Positions 16,454 through 25,367 of a stretch of 64,000 nt of DNA are shown piece after piece. How positions within the stretch are numbered: the first letter of the stretch is position 1; each line of letters begins with the position of its first letter. The notes beneath the pieces are model-generated. The model was not told where the DNA came from. It saw only the letters and a program-made list of their open reading frames with translations, and made no database searches. A program made the position numbers and the translations under genes. This DNA comes from Leifsonia sp. TF02-11 (GTDB lineage Bacteria > Actinomycetota > Actinomycetes > Actinomycetales > Microbacteriaceae), in NCBI RefSeq assembly GCF_017565305.1, contig NZ_JAGEKP010000003.1, forward strand, positions 124,001 to 188,000. The letters are read 5' to 3'.

Positions 16454-16508
16454 GAGGGGCACGTTGTTGTCCCCCTCGGCGTCCGAGGGGGACAACAACG
16501 TGCCCCTC
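16454..16508. terminator. Perfect 26-bp inverted repeat between convergent genes
   Basis: Arms at 16454-16479 and 16483-16508 are perfectly complementary around the trinucleotide CGT. The left arm starts GAGGGGCACGTTGTTG. It fills the 72-bp space between the small hypothetical gene and the hemL stop codon. With no T-tract on either strand it is an unusual but probable bidirectional terminator. Confidence 0.7.
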
Positions 16509-16512
16509 GAGG

Positions 16513-17898
16513 TCAGGCGGGGGTGGCGGAGGCGGCAGCGGCGGCGCGAGCGGCGGCCGGGAGCGCCTGGAGGATGCGGTCGATGGCCGCGTCGTCGTGA
16601 GCGGCCGTGACGAACCAGGCCTCGAACACGCTCGGCGGCAGGGACACCCCGGCGTCGAGCATGGCGTGGAAGAACGGGCGGTACCGGAAGGCCTCCTGCG
16701 ACTGAACCTCGGCATACGTGCGCGGCGCCGAGGCGAAGTCGCCGAAGACGAAGCTGAACAGGTTGCCGGCGCGCTGCACGCGGTGGGCGACGCCCTCCGC
16801 CGCGAGCGCGTCCGAAACGGCGCCCGAGAGCGTGTCGGCCACCACGTCGAGCCGGTCGTAGACCGCCTCGTCGGCGTTCGCCAGCGTGGCAAGGCCCGCG
16901 GCCACCGCAACCGGATTGCCCGACAGCGTGCCCGCCTGGTACACCGGCCCGGTCGGCGCGAGGAAGTCCATGAGGTCGGCGCGACCGCCGACCGCCGCCA
17001 GCGGCATGCCGCCGCCGATGACCTTGCCGAACGTGACGAGATCCGGCGTGTAGCCGCGGTCGAGACCCCAGTAGCCGGCATCGCTCACCCGGAACCCGGT
17101 CAGCACCTCGTCGAGGATGAGCAAGGCGCCGTACTCGTGCGCGAGGTCGGTCAGCGCGGCGTTGAAGCCGTCGTCCGGTGCGACGACGCCCATGTTCGCC
17201 GCGGCGGCCTCGGTGATGACGGCCGCGATATCCGGCCCGTTCGCCTCGAAGGCGGCACGCACGGCGTCGAGGTCGTTGTACGGGAGCACGAGGGTCTGCG
17301 CGGCCGTCGCCTCGGTGACGCCCGCCGAACCGGGCAGCGACAGCGTAGCGAGACCGGAGCCGGCCTCGGCGAGGAGGCTGTCGGAGTGGCCGTGGTAGTG
17401 CCCGGCGAACTTGATCAGCAGCGGGCGGCCGGTGTAGCCGCGCGCCAGCCGGATGGCGGTCATCGTCGCCTCGGTCCCCGTCGACACCAGCCGCAGCTTG
17501 TCGACGAACGGGACGCGGGCGAGCACGGCCTCCGCGAGCTCGGTCTCCGCCGGTGTGGACGCACCGAACGAGAGGCCGCGCGCCACGGCCTCCTGAACCG
17601 CCGAGACGACCGCGGGATGGGCATGGCCGAGGATCGCCGGCCCCCACGACGCGACCAGGTCGACGTACTCACGGCCCTGGGCGTCCACGATGTAGGGGCC
17701 GCGCGCCGACACCATGAAGCGCGGCGTGCCGCCGACCGAGCGGAACGCCCGCACCGGAGAGTTGACGCCGCCCGGGATCACGCGCTGCGCTCGCTCGAAC
17801 TGCACGAGGTTCACGTCGCCGATCGCGGCGCCGTCGGCCAGGCCCTGCAGGTCCTGCGTGTCGCCGGTGGGACGGTGTTCGGTGTGGAAGTCGTTCAT
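16513..17898 (-). CDS. hemL: Glutamate-1-semialdehyde 2,1-aminomutase
   Basis: Predicted 461 residues. A PLP-dependent class III aminotransferase fold converting glutamate-1-semialdehyde to 5-aminolevulinate, the second step of the C5 haem route. Seen: [15 protein letters not shown], the phosphate-site [32 protein letters not shown] with the cofactor Asp, and [17 protein letters not shown] with the Schiff-base Lys. The start at 17898 is chosen for its ATGA overlap with the hemB stop; an ATG 9 bp upstream is equally open. It is translationally coupled to hemB. Confidence 0.95.
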   Translation of the reverse strand: MNDFHTEHRPTGDTQDLQGLADGAAIGDVNLVQFERAQRVIPGGVNSPVRAFRSVGGTPRFMVSARGPYIVDAQGREYVDLVASWGPAILGHAHPAVVSAVQEAVARGLSFGASTPAETELAEAVLARVPFVDKLRLVSTGTEATMTAIRLARGYTGRPLLIKFAGHYHGHSDSLLAEAGSGLATLSLPGSAGVTEATAAQTLVLPYNDLDAVRAAFEANGPDIAAVITEAAAANMGVVAPDDGFNAALTDLAHEYGALLILDEVLTGFRVSDAGYWGLDRGYTPDLVTFGKVIGGGMPLAAVGGRADLMDFLAPTGPVYQAGTLSGNPVAVAAGLATLANADEAVYDRLDVVADTLSGAVSDALAAEGVAHRVQRAGNLFSFVFGDFASAPRTYAEVQSQEAFRYRPFFHAMLDAGVSLPPSVFEAWFVTAAHDDAAIDRILQALPAAARAAAAASATPA

Positions 17899-18875
17899 CG
17901 CAGCCATCCCGCGACCTCGGTCGCCCAGTAGGTGAGCACGGCGTCGGCGCCCGCGCGTCGCGCTCCGATCAAGGTCTCTTCGATGACGCGCTCGCGGTCG
18001 ATCCAGCCGTTCGCCGCGGCGGCCTCCACCATCGCGTACTCGCCGGAGACCTGATAGGCCCAGACCGGCACGTCGCTGATGGCGGCGACGTCGCTGAGCA
18101 CGTCGAGGTAGCTCAGGGCGGGCTTCACCATGAGGATGTCCGCGCCCTCTTCGAGGTCGAGGCGCGCCTCGCGCAGGCCCTCGCGGCGGTTCGCCGGGTC
18201 CTGCTGGTAGGCGCGGCGGTCGCCGGACAGCTGCGAGTCCACCGCCTCCCGGAACGGGCCGTAGAACCCGGAGGCGTACTTCGCGGCGTACGCGAGGATG
18301 ACCACGTCACTGCGGCCCGCCGCGTCGAGTGCATCGCGGACGGCGGCCACCTGGCCGTCCATCATGCCGCTCAGGCCGAGCAGCTGCGACCCGGCCTCGG
18401 CCTGCGCGATCGCCATGTCGCGATACCGCAGAAGCGTCGCGTCGTTGTCGACCTGGCCGTCGCCGTCGAGAACGCCGCAGTGGCCGTGGTCGGTGAACTC
18501 GTCGAGACACAGGTCGGTCTGCACGACGAGGGCGTCGCCGACCTCGTCGACGAGCGCACGCGTCGCGACGTTGAGGATGCCGTTCGGGTCGGTGGCGGCG
18601 CTGCCGACGGCGTCCCTGCTCTGCGGCACGCCGAAGAGCATGACCCCGCCGACTCCGGCCTCTGCGGCCTCCACGGCCGCGCGCTTCAGGGAATCGAGAC
18701 TGTGCTGCACGACTCCCGGCATCGATGCGATCGGCTGGGGCGCGGATGCGCCCTCGCGCACGAACAGCGGGAGGATCAGCTCGGCCGGGTGGAGGCGGGT
18801 CTCGGCGGTCAGACGGCGCAGGGCGGACGACTGCCGGAGCCGTCGCGGCCGCACAACGGGATGCAACTCACTCAC
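17895..18875 (-). CDS. hemB: Delta-aminolevulinic acid dehydratase (porphobilinogen synthase)
   Basis: 326 residues, GTG start. It joins two aminolevulinates into porphobilinogen. Both active-site lysines are placed as expected, in [13 protein letters not shown] and [15 protein letters not shown]. The metal segment reads [14 protein letters not shown]: first and third positions of the zinc triad are Cys, the middle one is Asp, a mixture of zinc-type and magnesium-type enzymes. A TAGGCT hexamer 7 nt upstream of the start suggests a leaderless promoter, so hemB-hemL may be transcribed apart from hemQ-H-C-D. Confidence 0.95.
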   Translation of the reverse strand: MSELHPVVRPRRLRQSSALRRLTAETRLHPAELILPLFVREGASAPQPIASMPGVVQHSLDSLKRAAVEAAEAGVGGVMLFGVPQSRDAVGSAATDPNGILNVATRALVDEVGDALVVQTDLCLDEFTDHGHCGVLDGDGQVDNDATLLRYRDMAIAQAEAGSQLLGLSGMMDGQVAAVRDALDAAGRSDVVILAYAAKYASGFYGPFREAVDSQLSGDRRAYQQDPANRREGLREARLDLEEGADILMVKPALSYLDVLSDVAAISDVPVWAYQVSGEYAMVEAAAANGWIDRERVIEETLIGARRAGADAVLTYWATEVAGWLR

Positions 18876-18882
18876 TCTCCCC

Positions 18883-18888
18883 AGCCTA
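18883..18888 (-). promoter_or_regulatory. -10-like TAGGCT for hemB
   Basis: TAGGCT lies 7 nt upstream of the hemB GTG on the minus strand, just downstream of the hairpin that follows hemD. Confidence 0.5.
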
Positions 18889-18931
18889 CGCCCGCGGCGC
18901 TGTGTGCCCGCCGCACGCCGTCAGCCATCGC

Positions 18932-18983
18932 TTCCTCACTTTCTCCCGCCCCCGCACGGCGTGTCGCGGGAGGAAGTGAGGAA
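18932..18983. terminator. 18-bp stem hairpin between hemD and hemB
   Basis: TTCCTCACTTTCTCCCGC (18932-18949) pairs with 18966-18983 at 17 of 18 positions plus one wobble; loop 16 nt. It lies in the only sizeable gap of the hemQ-to-hemL series, followed at once by a -10-like hexamer for hemB. Confidence 0.6.
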
Positions 18984-18996
18984 CTGCGGGCCGGGG

Positions 18997-19785
18997 TCAG
19001 GGGGTGGGGCGGGAGGTGGCGGCCGCGGCGACGGCCTCGATGAGGGAGGCGGCCGTGCGCTCCTCCGCGATGACGTCCACCCGCAGCCCGTACTCGCGGG
19101 CGTCGCGCGCGGTCTGCGGCCCGATGGCCGCGACCAGGGTCGTCTCCGGAATGGGGCCGAGCTGCAGCTGCACCTGCTCGGCGACGGAGCCGCTGGTGAC
19201 GAGGATCGCCTGCACGAGCCCGTCGCGCACGTCGGCGACGATGTTCTCCGGCACCGGGATGCCGACGGTGCGGTAGGCCACGACCGACTCGACCTGGTGC
19301 CCGATGCGACGCAGCCCCTCGGTCAGGAGGGGCTTGGCGATCTCGGAACGCAGGGTGAGGATCCGCAGCGGCACGACGCCCTCGGTGGCGGCCTCCCACT
19401 CCTCGAGGAGCCCGCGCGCGGAGTTGTCCTCGGCGGGAACGAGGTCGACGGCGTACCCGGCCGCGACCAGAGCGGCGGCGGTGGTCTCGCCGACGGCCGC
19501 GATCCGGGTGGTCGGCGGCACGACCGCACGGGCCGCGCTCAGCACGTCGACGGTCGTCGCGCTGGTGACGGTGACCCAGTCGAACCCGCCGTCGGCGAGG
19601 CGGGCGAGGGCGGCCTCCAGAGCGGGGGCATCCGCGGTCGGTGCGAAGTTGATCATCGCCGCGACGACAGGGGTAGCGCCCTTCGCGCGCAGGTCGGCGG
19701 CGACGGAGTCGCCCCACGGACCGCCCCGCGGCACGAGAACGCGCCAACCGGCGAGCGGCTTCGGGGTGGGAGACGTGGAGGTCAT
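18997..19785 (-). CDS. hemD: Uroporphyrinogen-III synthase
   Basis: 262 residues. It cyclises hydroxymethylbilane with inversion of ring D. The sequence is poorly conserved in this family; support comes from the two-lobe pattern (GWRVLVPRGGPWGDSVAADL, DWVTVTSATTVDVL, ILVTSGSVAEQV, AIGPQTARDAREYGLRVDV) and from its position after hemC, sharing ATGA with the hemC stop. Many actinobacteria fuse HemD to a methyltransferase; here it stands alone. Confidence 0.9.
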   Translation of the reverse strand: MTSTSPTPKPLAGWRVLVPRGGPWGDSVAADLRAKGATPVVAAMINFAPTADAPALEAALARLADGGFDWVTVTSATTVDVLSAARAVVPPTTRIAAVGETTAAALVAAGYAVDLVPAEDNSARGLLEEWEAATEGVVPLRILTLRSEIAKPLLTEGLRRIGHQVESVVAYRTVGIPVPENIVADVRDGLVQAILVTSGSVAEQVQLQLGPIPETTLVAAIGPQTARDAREYGLRVDVIAEERTAASLIEAVAAAATSRPTP

Positions 19786-20783
19786 CGTGCGCCCCCGAGT
19801 GGAGCAAGGTCGGCGGCCCCCGCGGCGAGCAGTTCGGCCACCACGCGCGCGCCGACGTCTCTGGCCGCCTCGTCGAGGTCGGCGGTGCCGAACGAGTCGG
19901 GGGTGGCGGCGTGGGACGCGGTCAGCCGCTCGGACCCGTCGGGTCGGTAGACCGTCGCCGTGAGGAAGAGCAGCCCGTCGTCGACGAGGGCCGAGGCGCC
20001 GATGGGTGCGGCGCAGCCGGCCTCCAGGCCGGCGAGCACGGCACGCTCGGCGGTCGCGCAAGCGTGGGTGGTGGCGTGGTCGACGGCCTTCAACGCACGG
20101 GCGACGTCGCCGCGCCCGGTCTGCTCACCCTCGCGGACCTCCAGTGCCAGTGCACCCTGGCCGGGTGCGGTCGGGACCTGTGACAGGGCGAAGAAGTCGG
20201 TCGCGGCCTCCGACCGGCCGAGCCGGCCGAGACCCGCCGCGGCCAGGACCACGGCGTCGAGGTCGCCCTCCGCCACCCTGCCGAGCCGGGTGTCCACATT
20301 GCCGCGGATGTCGACGACATCGAGGTCCGGTCGCGCGGATTTCAGCTGGGCGACGCGGCGCGGCGATCCGGTGCCGACCTTCGCGCCATCGGGCAGCGTC
20401 TCGAGCGTCCAGCCCTCGCGGGCGCACAGTGCGTCGCGCGCGTCGGCCCGCTTAGGTACGGCGCCGATGACGAGTCCGGGGGCCGCAGCGGTCGGGAGGT
20501 CTTTGAGCGAATGCACGAGGAGGTCGCACTCGTCGGCCAGCAGCGCCTCCCGCAGCGCGGTGGCGAAGACGCCGGTTCCGCCCAGCTCGGACAGCGACTC
20601 CCGCGAGGTGTCGCCGTGCGTCGTGACGGTCACGAGCTCGACGTCGAGACCGGTCGCCCGCGCGATCGACTCGGCGACGGCGCGGGTCTGAGCGACCGCG
20701 AGCGCGCTTCCGCGGGTGCCGATGCGCAGCACGCCGTCCCGTCGGTCAGCTCGGCCCTCGGCCAGGGTCACCGAGCCGGTCAC
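19782..20783 (-). CDS. hemC: Porphobilinogen deaminase (hydroxymethylbilane synthase)
   Basis: 333 residues from a GTG that overlaps the hemH stop (GTGA). It polymerises four porphobilinogens. RIGTRGSALAVAQ opens the core domain, the catalytic Asp region follows, and LAGLEAGCAAPIGA carries the Cys that binds the dipyrromethane cofactor. A short N-terminal extension (about 17 residues) precedes the usual start; a later GTG could also serve. Confidence 0.95.
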   Translation of the reverse strand: MTGSVTLAEGRADRRDGVLRIGTRGSALAVAQTRAVAESIARATGLDVELVTVTTHGDTSRESLSELGGTGVFATALREALLADECDLLVHSLKDLPTAAAPGLVIGAVPKRADARDALCAREGWTLETLPDGAKVGTGSPRRVAQLKSARPDLDVVDIRGNVDTRLGRVAEGDLDAVVLAAAGLGRLGRSEAATDFFALSQVPTAPGQGALALEVREGEQTGRGDVARALKAVDHATTHACATAERAVLAGLEAGCAAPIGASALVDDGLLFLTATVYRPDGSERLTASHAATPDSFGTADLDEAARDVGARVVAELLAAGAADLAPLGGAR

Positions 20784-21961
20784 GGCGCGAGCCCCGCGGC
20801 GGCCGGTTTGAAGCCCAAGCGCACGTTCTCGCAGCACCCCGGTCGGCACACGTCGTACCAGGGACCGAGCGAGGTCATCGCCGGGCGCTGGTCGACCGGT
20901 ACGCCGTCACGCCGCTCGAGGACGAGATCCACGAGGCCCTGCACGTACCGTGCGTGCGTACCGGGGGTCGGAACGCGGACGGCGACGAGGCCGTTCTCCT
21001 CGCTGGTCTCCATCGCCTCGTTGTCGAGGTCCCAGAGCACCTCCATGTGATCGCTCACGAAACCGAGCGGCACGATGATGACGGCCTTCACGCCGAGTGC
21101 CGGCAGCTCCGCGATGCGGTCGTTGATGTCGGGCTCCAGCCACGGCATCGAGGGCGGGCCGGAACGGGACTGGTAGACCAGATCCCACCCGATGGTGCCG
21201 CCGGTCGCCGCCTGCGAGACGACCTCGGCGACGGCCAGGTGCTGCGCCGCGTAGGCGCCGCCCTCTCCGAAGCCACGCTCGGCCGGCCCCGACTTGGCCG
21301 CGTCGGTGGACGGGATCGAGTGCGTCGAGTAGAGGATGCGGATCTCGGTCGCCGGGTCGATGCCCGGGACCTTCTCCTCCACCTCGGCGACGGCGTTCTT
21401 CACGCCCTCGATGAACGGCTCGACGAAGCCGGGGTGGTCGAAGAACTGACGCACCTTGTCGATCTGGATCGTGCCCTCCAGCCCGGTCTCCTCCAGCACG
21501 CGGGCGAAGTCCTCGCGATACTGGCGGCAGCTCGAGTACGAGGAGTACGCGCTCGTGGCGATCGCGATGATGCGGGTGAAGCCGCGCTCCTCCGCCTCGC
21601 GCAGTGCGTCCTCGAGGTACGGGTCCCAGTTGCGGTTGCCCCACAGCACCGGCAGGTCGATGCCGCGCGAAGCGAGCTCGGCCTCCAGCGCCGCCTTGAG
21701 CTCCCGGTTCTGGTCGTTGATGGGGCTCACCCCGCCGAAGTGGCGGTAGTGGTGCGCCACCTCCTCGAGTCGCTCCTCGGGGATGCCGCGGCCGCGGGTC
21801 ACGTTGCGGAGGAAGGGGATGACGTCATCCTGGCCCTCCGGACCGCCGAATCCGGCGAGCAGGATCGCGTCGTAGGCGACCGGCTCCGTGACGTGCTCGG
21901 GGCCGGAGGCGGCGGCAGGAGTCGCGCCCAGCACGCGCGGGGCGGCTTCGGTTCCCGTCAC
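20780..21961 (-). CDS. hemH: Ferrochelatase, coproporphyrin type (CpfC)
   Basis: 393 residues. It inserts ferrous iron into coproporphyrin III in the actinobacterial pathway. Seen: [50 protein letters not shown] and [17 protein letters not shown] with metal/proton-transfer residues. The C-terminus has a cysteine group ([10 protein letters not shown]); actinobacterial ferrochelatases often bind a [2Fe-2S] cluster through such residues, though the spacing here differs from the mycobacterial enzyme as I remember it. Coupled to hemQ by ATGA and to hemC by GTGA. Confidence 0.95.
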   Translation of the reverse strand: MTGTEAAPRVLGATPAAASGPEHVTEPVAYDAILLAGFGGPEGQDDVIPFLRNVTRGRGIPEERLEEVAHHYRHFGGVSPINDQNRELKAALEAELASRGIDLPVLWGNRNWDPYLEDALREAEERGFTRIIAIATSAYSSYSSCRQYREDFARVLEETGLEGTIQIDKVRQFFDHPGFVEPFIEGVKNAVAEVEEKVPGIDPATEIRILYSTHSIPSTDAAKSGPAERGFGEGGAYAAQHLAVAEVVSQAATGGTIGWDLVYQSRSGPPSMPWLEPDINDRIAELPALGVKAVIIVPLGFVSDHMEVLWDLDNEAMETSEENGLVAVRVPTPGTHARYVQGLVDLVLERRDGVPVDQRPAMTSLGPWYDVCRPGCCENVRLGFKPAAAGLAP

Positions 21962-22692
21962 TGGAGGACCTCCACGACCTCGGCGGGCTCGATGCGCCGG
22001 CCCGTGAAGAACGGCACTTCCTCACGCACGTGACGGCGGGCCTCGGTGTAGCGGAGCTCGCGCATGACATCCACGAGGTCGGTCAGCTCGTCGGCCTCCA
22101 GCGGGAGGATCCACTCGTAGTCGCCGAGCGCGAACGACGCGACAGTGTTGGCGAGGACCCCGCGGAACGCAGCACCCTTGCGGCCGTGCTCGGCGAGCAT
22201 CTGCGCCCGCTCCTCGTCCGGAAGCAGGTACCACTCGTAGCTGCGGACGAACGGGTAGACGCACAGCCACCCCTTCGGCTCCTTGCCGCGCAGGAACCCC
22301 GGTACGTGCGACCGGTTGAACTCGGCGTCGCGGTGCACGCCCATGGCGTTCCAGGTGGGCAGCAACGCCTTGAGGAGCTGGGTGCGGCGCAGTTGGCGGA
22401 GTCCCCACTGCAGCGCCTCGGCCTCCGGGCCGTGCAGCCAGATCATGATGTCGGCGTCGGCGCGGAGCCCGCTCACGTCGTACAGTCCGCGGGTGGTGAC
22501 GTCGTGCAGCTCGAGGTCGGCGATCACGCCTTCGAGCTCCTGCACCGCGCGGGGGACGTCGGTGCCGTCGAGGTCGTCGGGACGCGCCGGGTCACGGCGC
22601 AGCACAGCCCACAGGGTGAATCCGCTGGGGCTTTCGGGGGCGTCTTGTTCGGGGGAGGTCGACTCTGCCGGAGCGGCAGCCGGGGTACTCAT
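21958..22692 (-). CDS. hemQ: Coproheme decarboxylase (HemQ/ChdC)
   Basis: 244 residues, chlorite-dismutase fold. It oxidatively decarboxylates coproheme to haem b, the last step of the coproporphyrin-dependent route. The segment [18 protein letters not shown] contains the tyrosines that carry out radical decarboxylation, and [21 protein letters not shown] is typical of the C-terminal half. The start ([11 protein letters not shown]) follows a Pro/Ala/Glu-rich N-terminus typical of actinobacteria. Overlaps hemH by ATGA. Confidence 0.94.
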   Translation of the reverse strand: MSTPAAAPAESTSPEQDAPESPSGFTLWAVLRRDPARPDDLDGTDVPRAVQELEGVIADLELHDVTTRGLYDVSGLRADADIMIWLHGPEAEALQWGLRQLRRTQLLKALLPTWNAMGVHRDAEFNRSHVPGFLRGKEPKGWLCVYPFVRSYEWYLLPDEERAQMLAEHGRKGAAFRGVLANTVASFALGDYEWILPLEADELTDLVDVMRELRYTEARRHVREEVPFFTGRRIEPAEVVEVLQ

Positions 22693-22765
22693 ACCGACAG
22701 TCTCCCTCGCAAACCTGTGAAGGCAAAAACGCCTCGGCGGCCCCAGACCCCGATCGCCCTGGTCC

Positions 22766-22981
22766 TCAGCGGCGGACCGCCGCCACGATCCCCCAGACGG
22801 CTCCGCCCACGGCGACGGCCACACCGACCGCGAGCCCGACGAGGGCGAGCGGATTGTCGTCGCGAAGCCTCTGCACACGTTCGGCCGTGCGTTTGGGCAC
22901 GTTCAGCTTGTAGGTGATGGCGTCGACGGTGGCGGCCAGCTCGGCGCGTGCGCGTTCGACGTCGCTGCGGTCAGTCGTCAT
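22766..22981 (-). CDS. DUF3618 small membrane protein
   Basis: 71 residues. It has an N-terminal helical part beginning [22 protein letters not shown], the DUF3618 consensus, and one C-terminal membrane helix ([20 protein letters not shown]). Function unknown; family members sit beside phage-holin-type and YtxH-like proteins, as here. Its start lies within the end of the upstream gene (11-bp overlap). Confidence 0.8.
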   Translation of the reverse strand: MTTDRSDVERARAELAATVDAITYKLNVPKRTAERVQRLRDDNPLALVGLAVGVAVAVGGAVWGIVAAVRR

Positions 22982-23381
22982 ACCTGCCCAGCCCCTTCAC
23001 TGCGTCGATGTCGGACTTGACGCTCGCGATCGTCTCCGTCGGAGCAACCCCGTTCATCCGCTTGAGCGACGAGATGCCGATCAGGACGAGGACGGCGGCG
23101 ATGATCAGGAGGGCGCCGAAGACGATGAGTGCGGCGGCCCATCCGGGGAGCACGACCGCGAGCCCGAGGATCGCTGCCGCGACGAGCACCCCGAGCGCGA
23201 AGAACAGGAACGCGGCAGCACCGACGAAGAGCCCTATGCCGATGCCGGCATATTTCGCCTTCTCGGCGAACTCCGCGCGGAGGTGGGCCAGCTCGGCCTT
23301 CAGCAGCTCGATGAGCAGCCGCGGCAGGGCCGTGATCAACTCACCCAGCGATTGGGATCCGGCCCGCTCTCGATCGGTCAT
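22971..23381 (-). CDS. Phage-holin-3 superfamily (DUF1469) membrane protein
   Basis: 136 residues. An amphipathic N-terminus (LGELITALPRLLIELLKAELAHLRAEFAEK) is followed by two long hydrophobic helices around residues 45-105. This matches the Phage_holin_3_6 family found as chromosomal genes in actinobacteria, where no holin or lysis function is shown. Between the YtxH-like and DUF3618 genes on the same strand. Confidence 0.8.
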   Translation of the reverse strand: MTDRERAGSQSLGELITALPRLLIELLKAELAHLRAEFAEKAKYAGIGIGLFVGAAAFLFFALGVLVAAAILGLAVVLPGWAAALIVFGALLIIAAVLVLIGISSLKRMNGVAPTETIASVKSDIDAVKGLGRYDD

Positions 23382-23416
23382 CCGCTCACCTGCCCCTTCG
23401 GACGCGACGACATCCG

Positions 23417-23746
23417 CTACTCCTGGGAATCATCCCGCGTCTGATCATCCCGTGCTTGGGGCACGACGGCCACCCCCGACGACCCCGGATCCGGCAGGCG
23501 CGACTCGCGACGACGCTCGTTCGCGCGCACGACAGTCTTCTTGACCGTGAGGTAGACGGCCTCGGGGATCTCGCCGACCTTCTCGGCCACGAAGTCCTCG
23601 ACGGCGTTCACCTGCTTCTGCACCCCCGGCGACTCCCAGACCTTGAGTGCGGCCGACTTCATCTGCTCGTACCGTTTGCGCCCGGCGCGCGTGCCGAGCA
23701 CGTAGCCCACCGCCGCTCCCGTCACGAAGAGAAGCTTTCCCCGCAT
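23417..23746 (-). CDS. YtxH-like small envelope protein
   Basis: 109 residues. N-terminal hydrophobic helix with a Gly-rich GAAVGYVLGTRAGRKRYEQM, the YtxH-like pattern, then an amphipathic helix (VQKQVNAVEDFVAEKVGEIPEAVYLTVKK) and a charged tail. Likely membrane-anchored; YtxH homologues are linked to general stress. It starts 7 bp after the hemY stop, so it is probably in the hemE-hemY transcript. Confidence 0.75.
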   Translation of the reverse strand: MRGKLLFVTGAAVGYVLGTRAGRKRYEQMKSAALKVWESPGVQKQVNAVEDFVAEKVGEIPEAVYLTVKKTVVRANERRRESRLPDPGSSGVAVVPQARDDQTRDDSQE

Positions 23747-23753
23747 CCGTTCC

Positions 23754-25367
23754 TCACCTCTCCAGGTCGTCGGTCAGTGATTTCCAGCGTAGACCCCGTG
23801 CCCGCTCCGCCACCCGGCGTGCGTCCGGGATGACGGATGCCAGCCCGGTGCCGGTCAGCCAGGAGCCGGTCACTTCGACGCCCTCGATGTTCTCGACTTC
23901 GTCGCGGACGCGCGTGATGCGTTCCCGCTGCCCCACTGTCGCATAGGGAAGCGCGTTCGTCCAGGGGGTCCGGGCGAATGCGGAGACATCGGATGCCTCG
24001 AGCGGAATATTCAGGAGCGCTGCGGCGTCGGCGACCGCGCGCTCGCGCAGTTCGGCATCGCTCAGCCCGAGAGACTCGGCCGGGCGGCCCGCGCGCCCGT
24101 ACGACAGCCGGACCACGTGCCGTCCGGCTCCCGCGGCCTCCGCCACCCATGCCCACTTCGCGCTCGAGTGCGTCATCGCCTTGGCGCCGACGCCGGAGGC
24201 CTCGTCGTCGGCGACGAGCACGCCGGTGCCCACGGGTGCTGCGCCGACACGGTCGTCGGTGAGCACCAGGGTCACGAGCTCCACGCTCGATGCGGCCGGC
24301 CAGTCGAGAGCGGCGAGCTCGGCCAGGCCGGCGTCGACACCCGGCAGAAGGGCCAGCGCCGCGTCGGCGGGCGCGGTCACGACGAGGACGTCGGCGTCCA
24401 GGGTCGAACCGTCCGCGAGGCGAAGCGTCCAGCGGGCGGGACGCTCGTCGGCGCGAGCGGTCTCCTCCTCTGCCGCCGCGTCGGGTGCGGCGTCGTCGTC
24501 CAGACCCGCGAGAGCCTCCTCGACAGCGGCCGCGGCGAGCTCATCGGGGTCGGGCGCCACCCACGGCGCCACCGCGACGACGGCGGCGTCCGTGCGGATC
24601 GTGCCGCCTCGGGCGACGATGTCGTCGGCGAGCGCCGCCGGCAGTCTCCACATCCCACCGCGGATGCCCTGCACGGCGCTGCCCGCCTTGGCGGACGACC
24701 GCAGCTCGCCCACCGCACCGGAGAGGGAGCCGAGCCGGGTCAGGGCGGAGTTGAGCCCCGGCGCGACGACGTCGACGTCGAGGTCGTCCGGGTTCGCCGA
24801 GTAGACGCCGGTGACGACGGGCGACACCAGTTCGTCGAGGACCTTCGAGCCCATCCGCTTGCGGACGAGCGTGCCGAGACGGCGCTCCGTGCCGATCTTG
24901 AGCACCGGCATCAGCCGATCGAGGTAGGCGCGGAGCGCGCCGCCCCAGCCGATGGCCGCGACGACGTCGCTGGCCAGCGGCGAACTCGGGATGCCGAGCA
25001 GACCGGCTTTCGGCAGCGGGACGCTGCGCGTGCCGTTCCGGACCCAGGCGCCAGCGGGGTTGGGGGTGACGATCTCCTCGGTGAGATCGAGGTCCTCCAG
25101 CAGGGCGGCGACGTGGCCGCCGCGCGTCGCGAAACTCTCGGCCCCTGCGTCGAGCGTCAGCCCGTCGAGCTCCAGCGGCGCGACGGAGCCGCCGACGCGG
25201 CCGGAGGCCTCCAGAACGGTGACCTCGAAGCCCGGCCGAGCGCACTCCCGCGCGACCACCAGTCCGGAGACGCCTCCGCCGACGACGGCGATGCGCGTGG
25301 CTGGCGCCTCGACGGCGTGGCGGACCTCCGCAGCGAGGGCGTCGTGATCGAGATGCTCCGCGGTCAC
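23754..25367 (-). CDS. hemY: Coproporphyrinogen III oxidase / protoporphyrinogen oxidase (HemY/CgoX)
   Basis: 537 residues from a GTG overlapping the hemE stop. FAD-dependent amine-oxidase fold: IAVVGGGVSGLVVARECA binds ADP of FAD, followed by VLEASGRVGGSV, LDAGAESFATRGG and C-terminal VTGSWLTGTGLASVI. In bacteria with HemQ this enzyme oxidises coproporphyrinogen III to coproporphyrin III using oxygen. An acidic, Ala-rich insert at about residues 335-360 is not typical of shorter homologues and is probably a surface loop. Confidence 0.94.
   Translation of the reverse strand: MTAEHLDHDALAAEVRHAVEAPATRIAVVGGGVSGLVVARECARPGFEVTVLEASGRVGGSVAPLELDGLTLDAGAESFATRGGHVAALLEDLDLTEEIVTPNPAGAWVRNGTRSVPLPKAGLLGIPSSPLASDVVAAIGWGGALRAYLDRLMPVLKIGTERRLGTLVRKRMGSKVLDELVSPVVTGVYSANPDDLDVDVVAPGLNSALTRLGSLSGAVGELRSSAKAGSAVQGIRGGMWRLPAALADDIVARGGTIRTDAAVVAVAPWVAPDPDELAAAAVEEALAGLDDDAAPDAAAEEETARADERPARWTLRLADGSTLDADVLVVTAPADAALALLPGVDAGLAELAALDWPAASSVELVTLVLTDDRVGAAPVGTGVLVADDEASGVGAKAMTHSSAKWAWVAEAAGAGRHVVRLSYGRAGRPAESLGLSDAELRERAVADAAALLNIPLEASDVSAFARTPWTNALPYATVGQRERITRVRDEVENIEGVEVTGSWLTGTGLASVIPDARRVAERARGLRWKSLTDDLER

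Noticed and set aside
14768-17647. Long minus-strand open frame of 959 codons
   Set aside because: It overlaps the sugar permease antisense and hemL in another frame; the residues are compositionally antisense-like.
22693-22765. Intrinsic terminator with T-tract after the DUF3618 gene
   Set aside because: A GTTTTTG run is present on the minus strand, but the stem before it is only four base pairs, too weak to support.
22971-23381. Prophage remnant, because of the holin-type domain
   Set aside because: No other phage gene is present; this family occurs widely as a chromosomal gene beside DUF3618 and YtxH-like proteins, as here.
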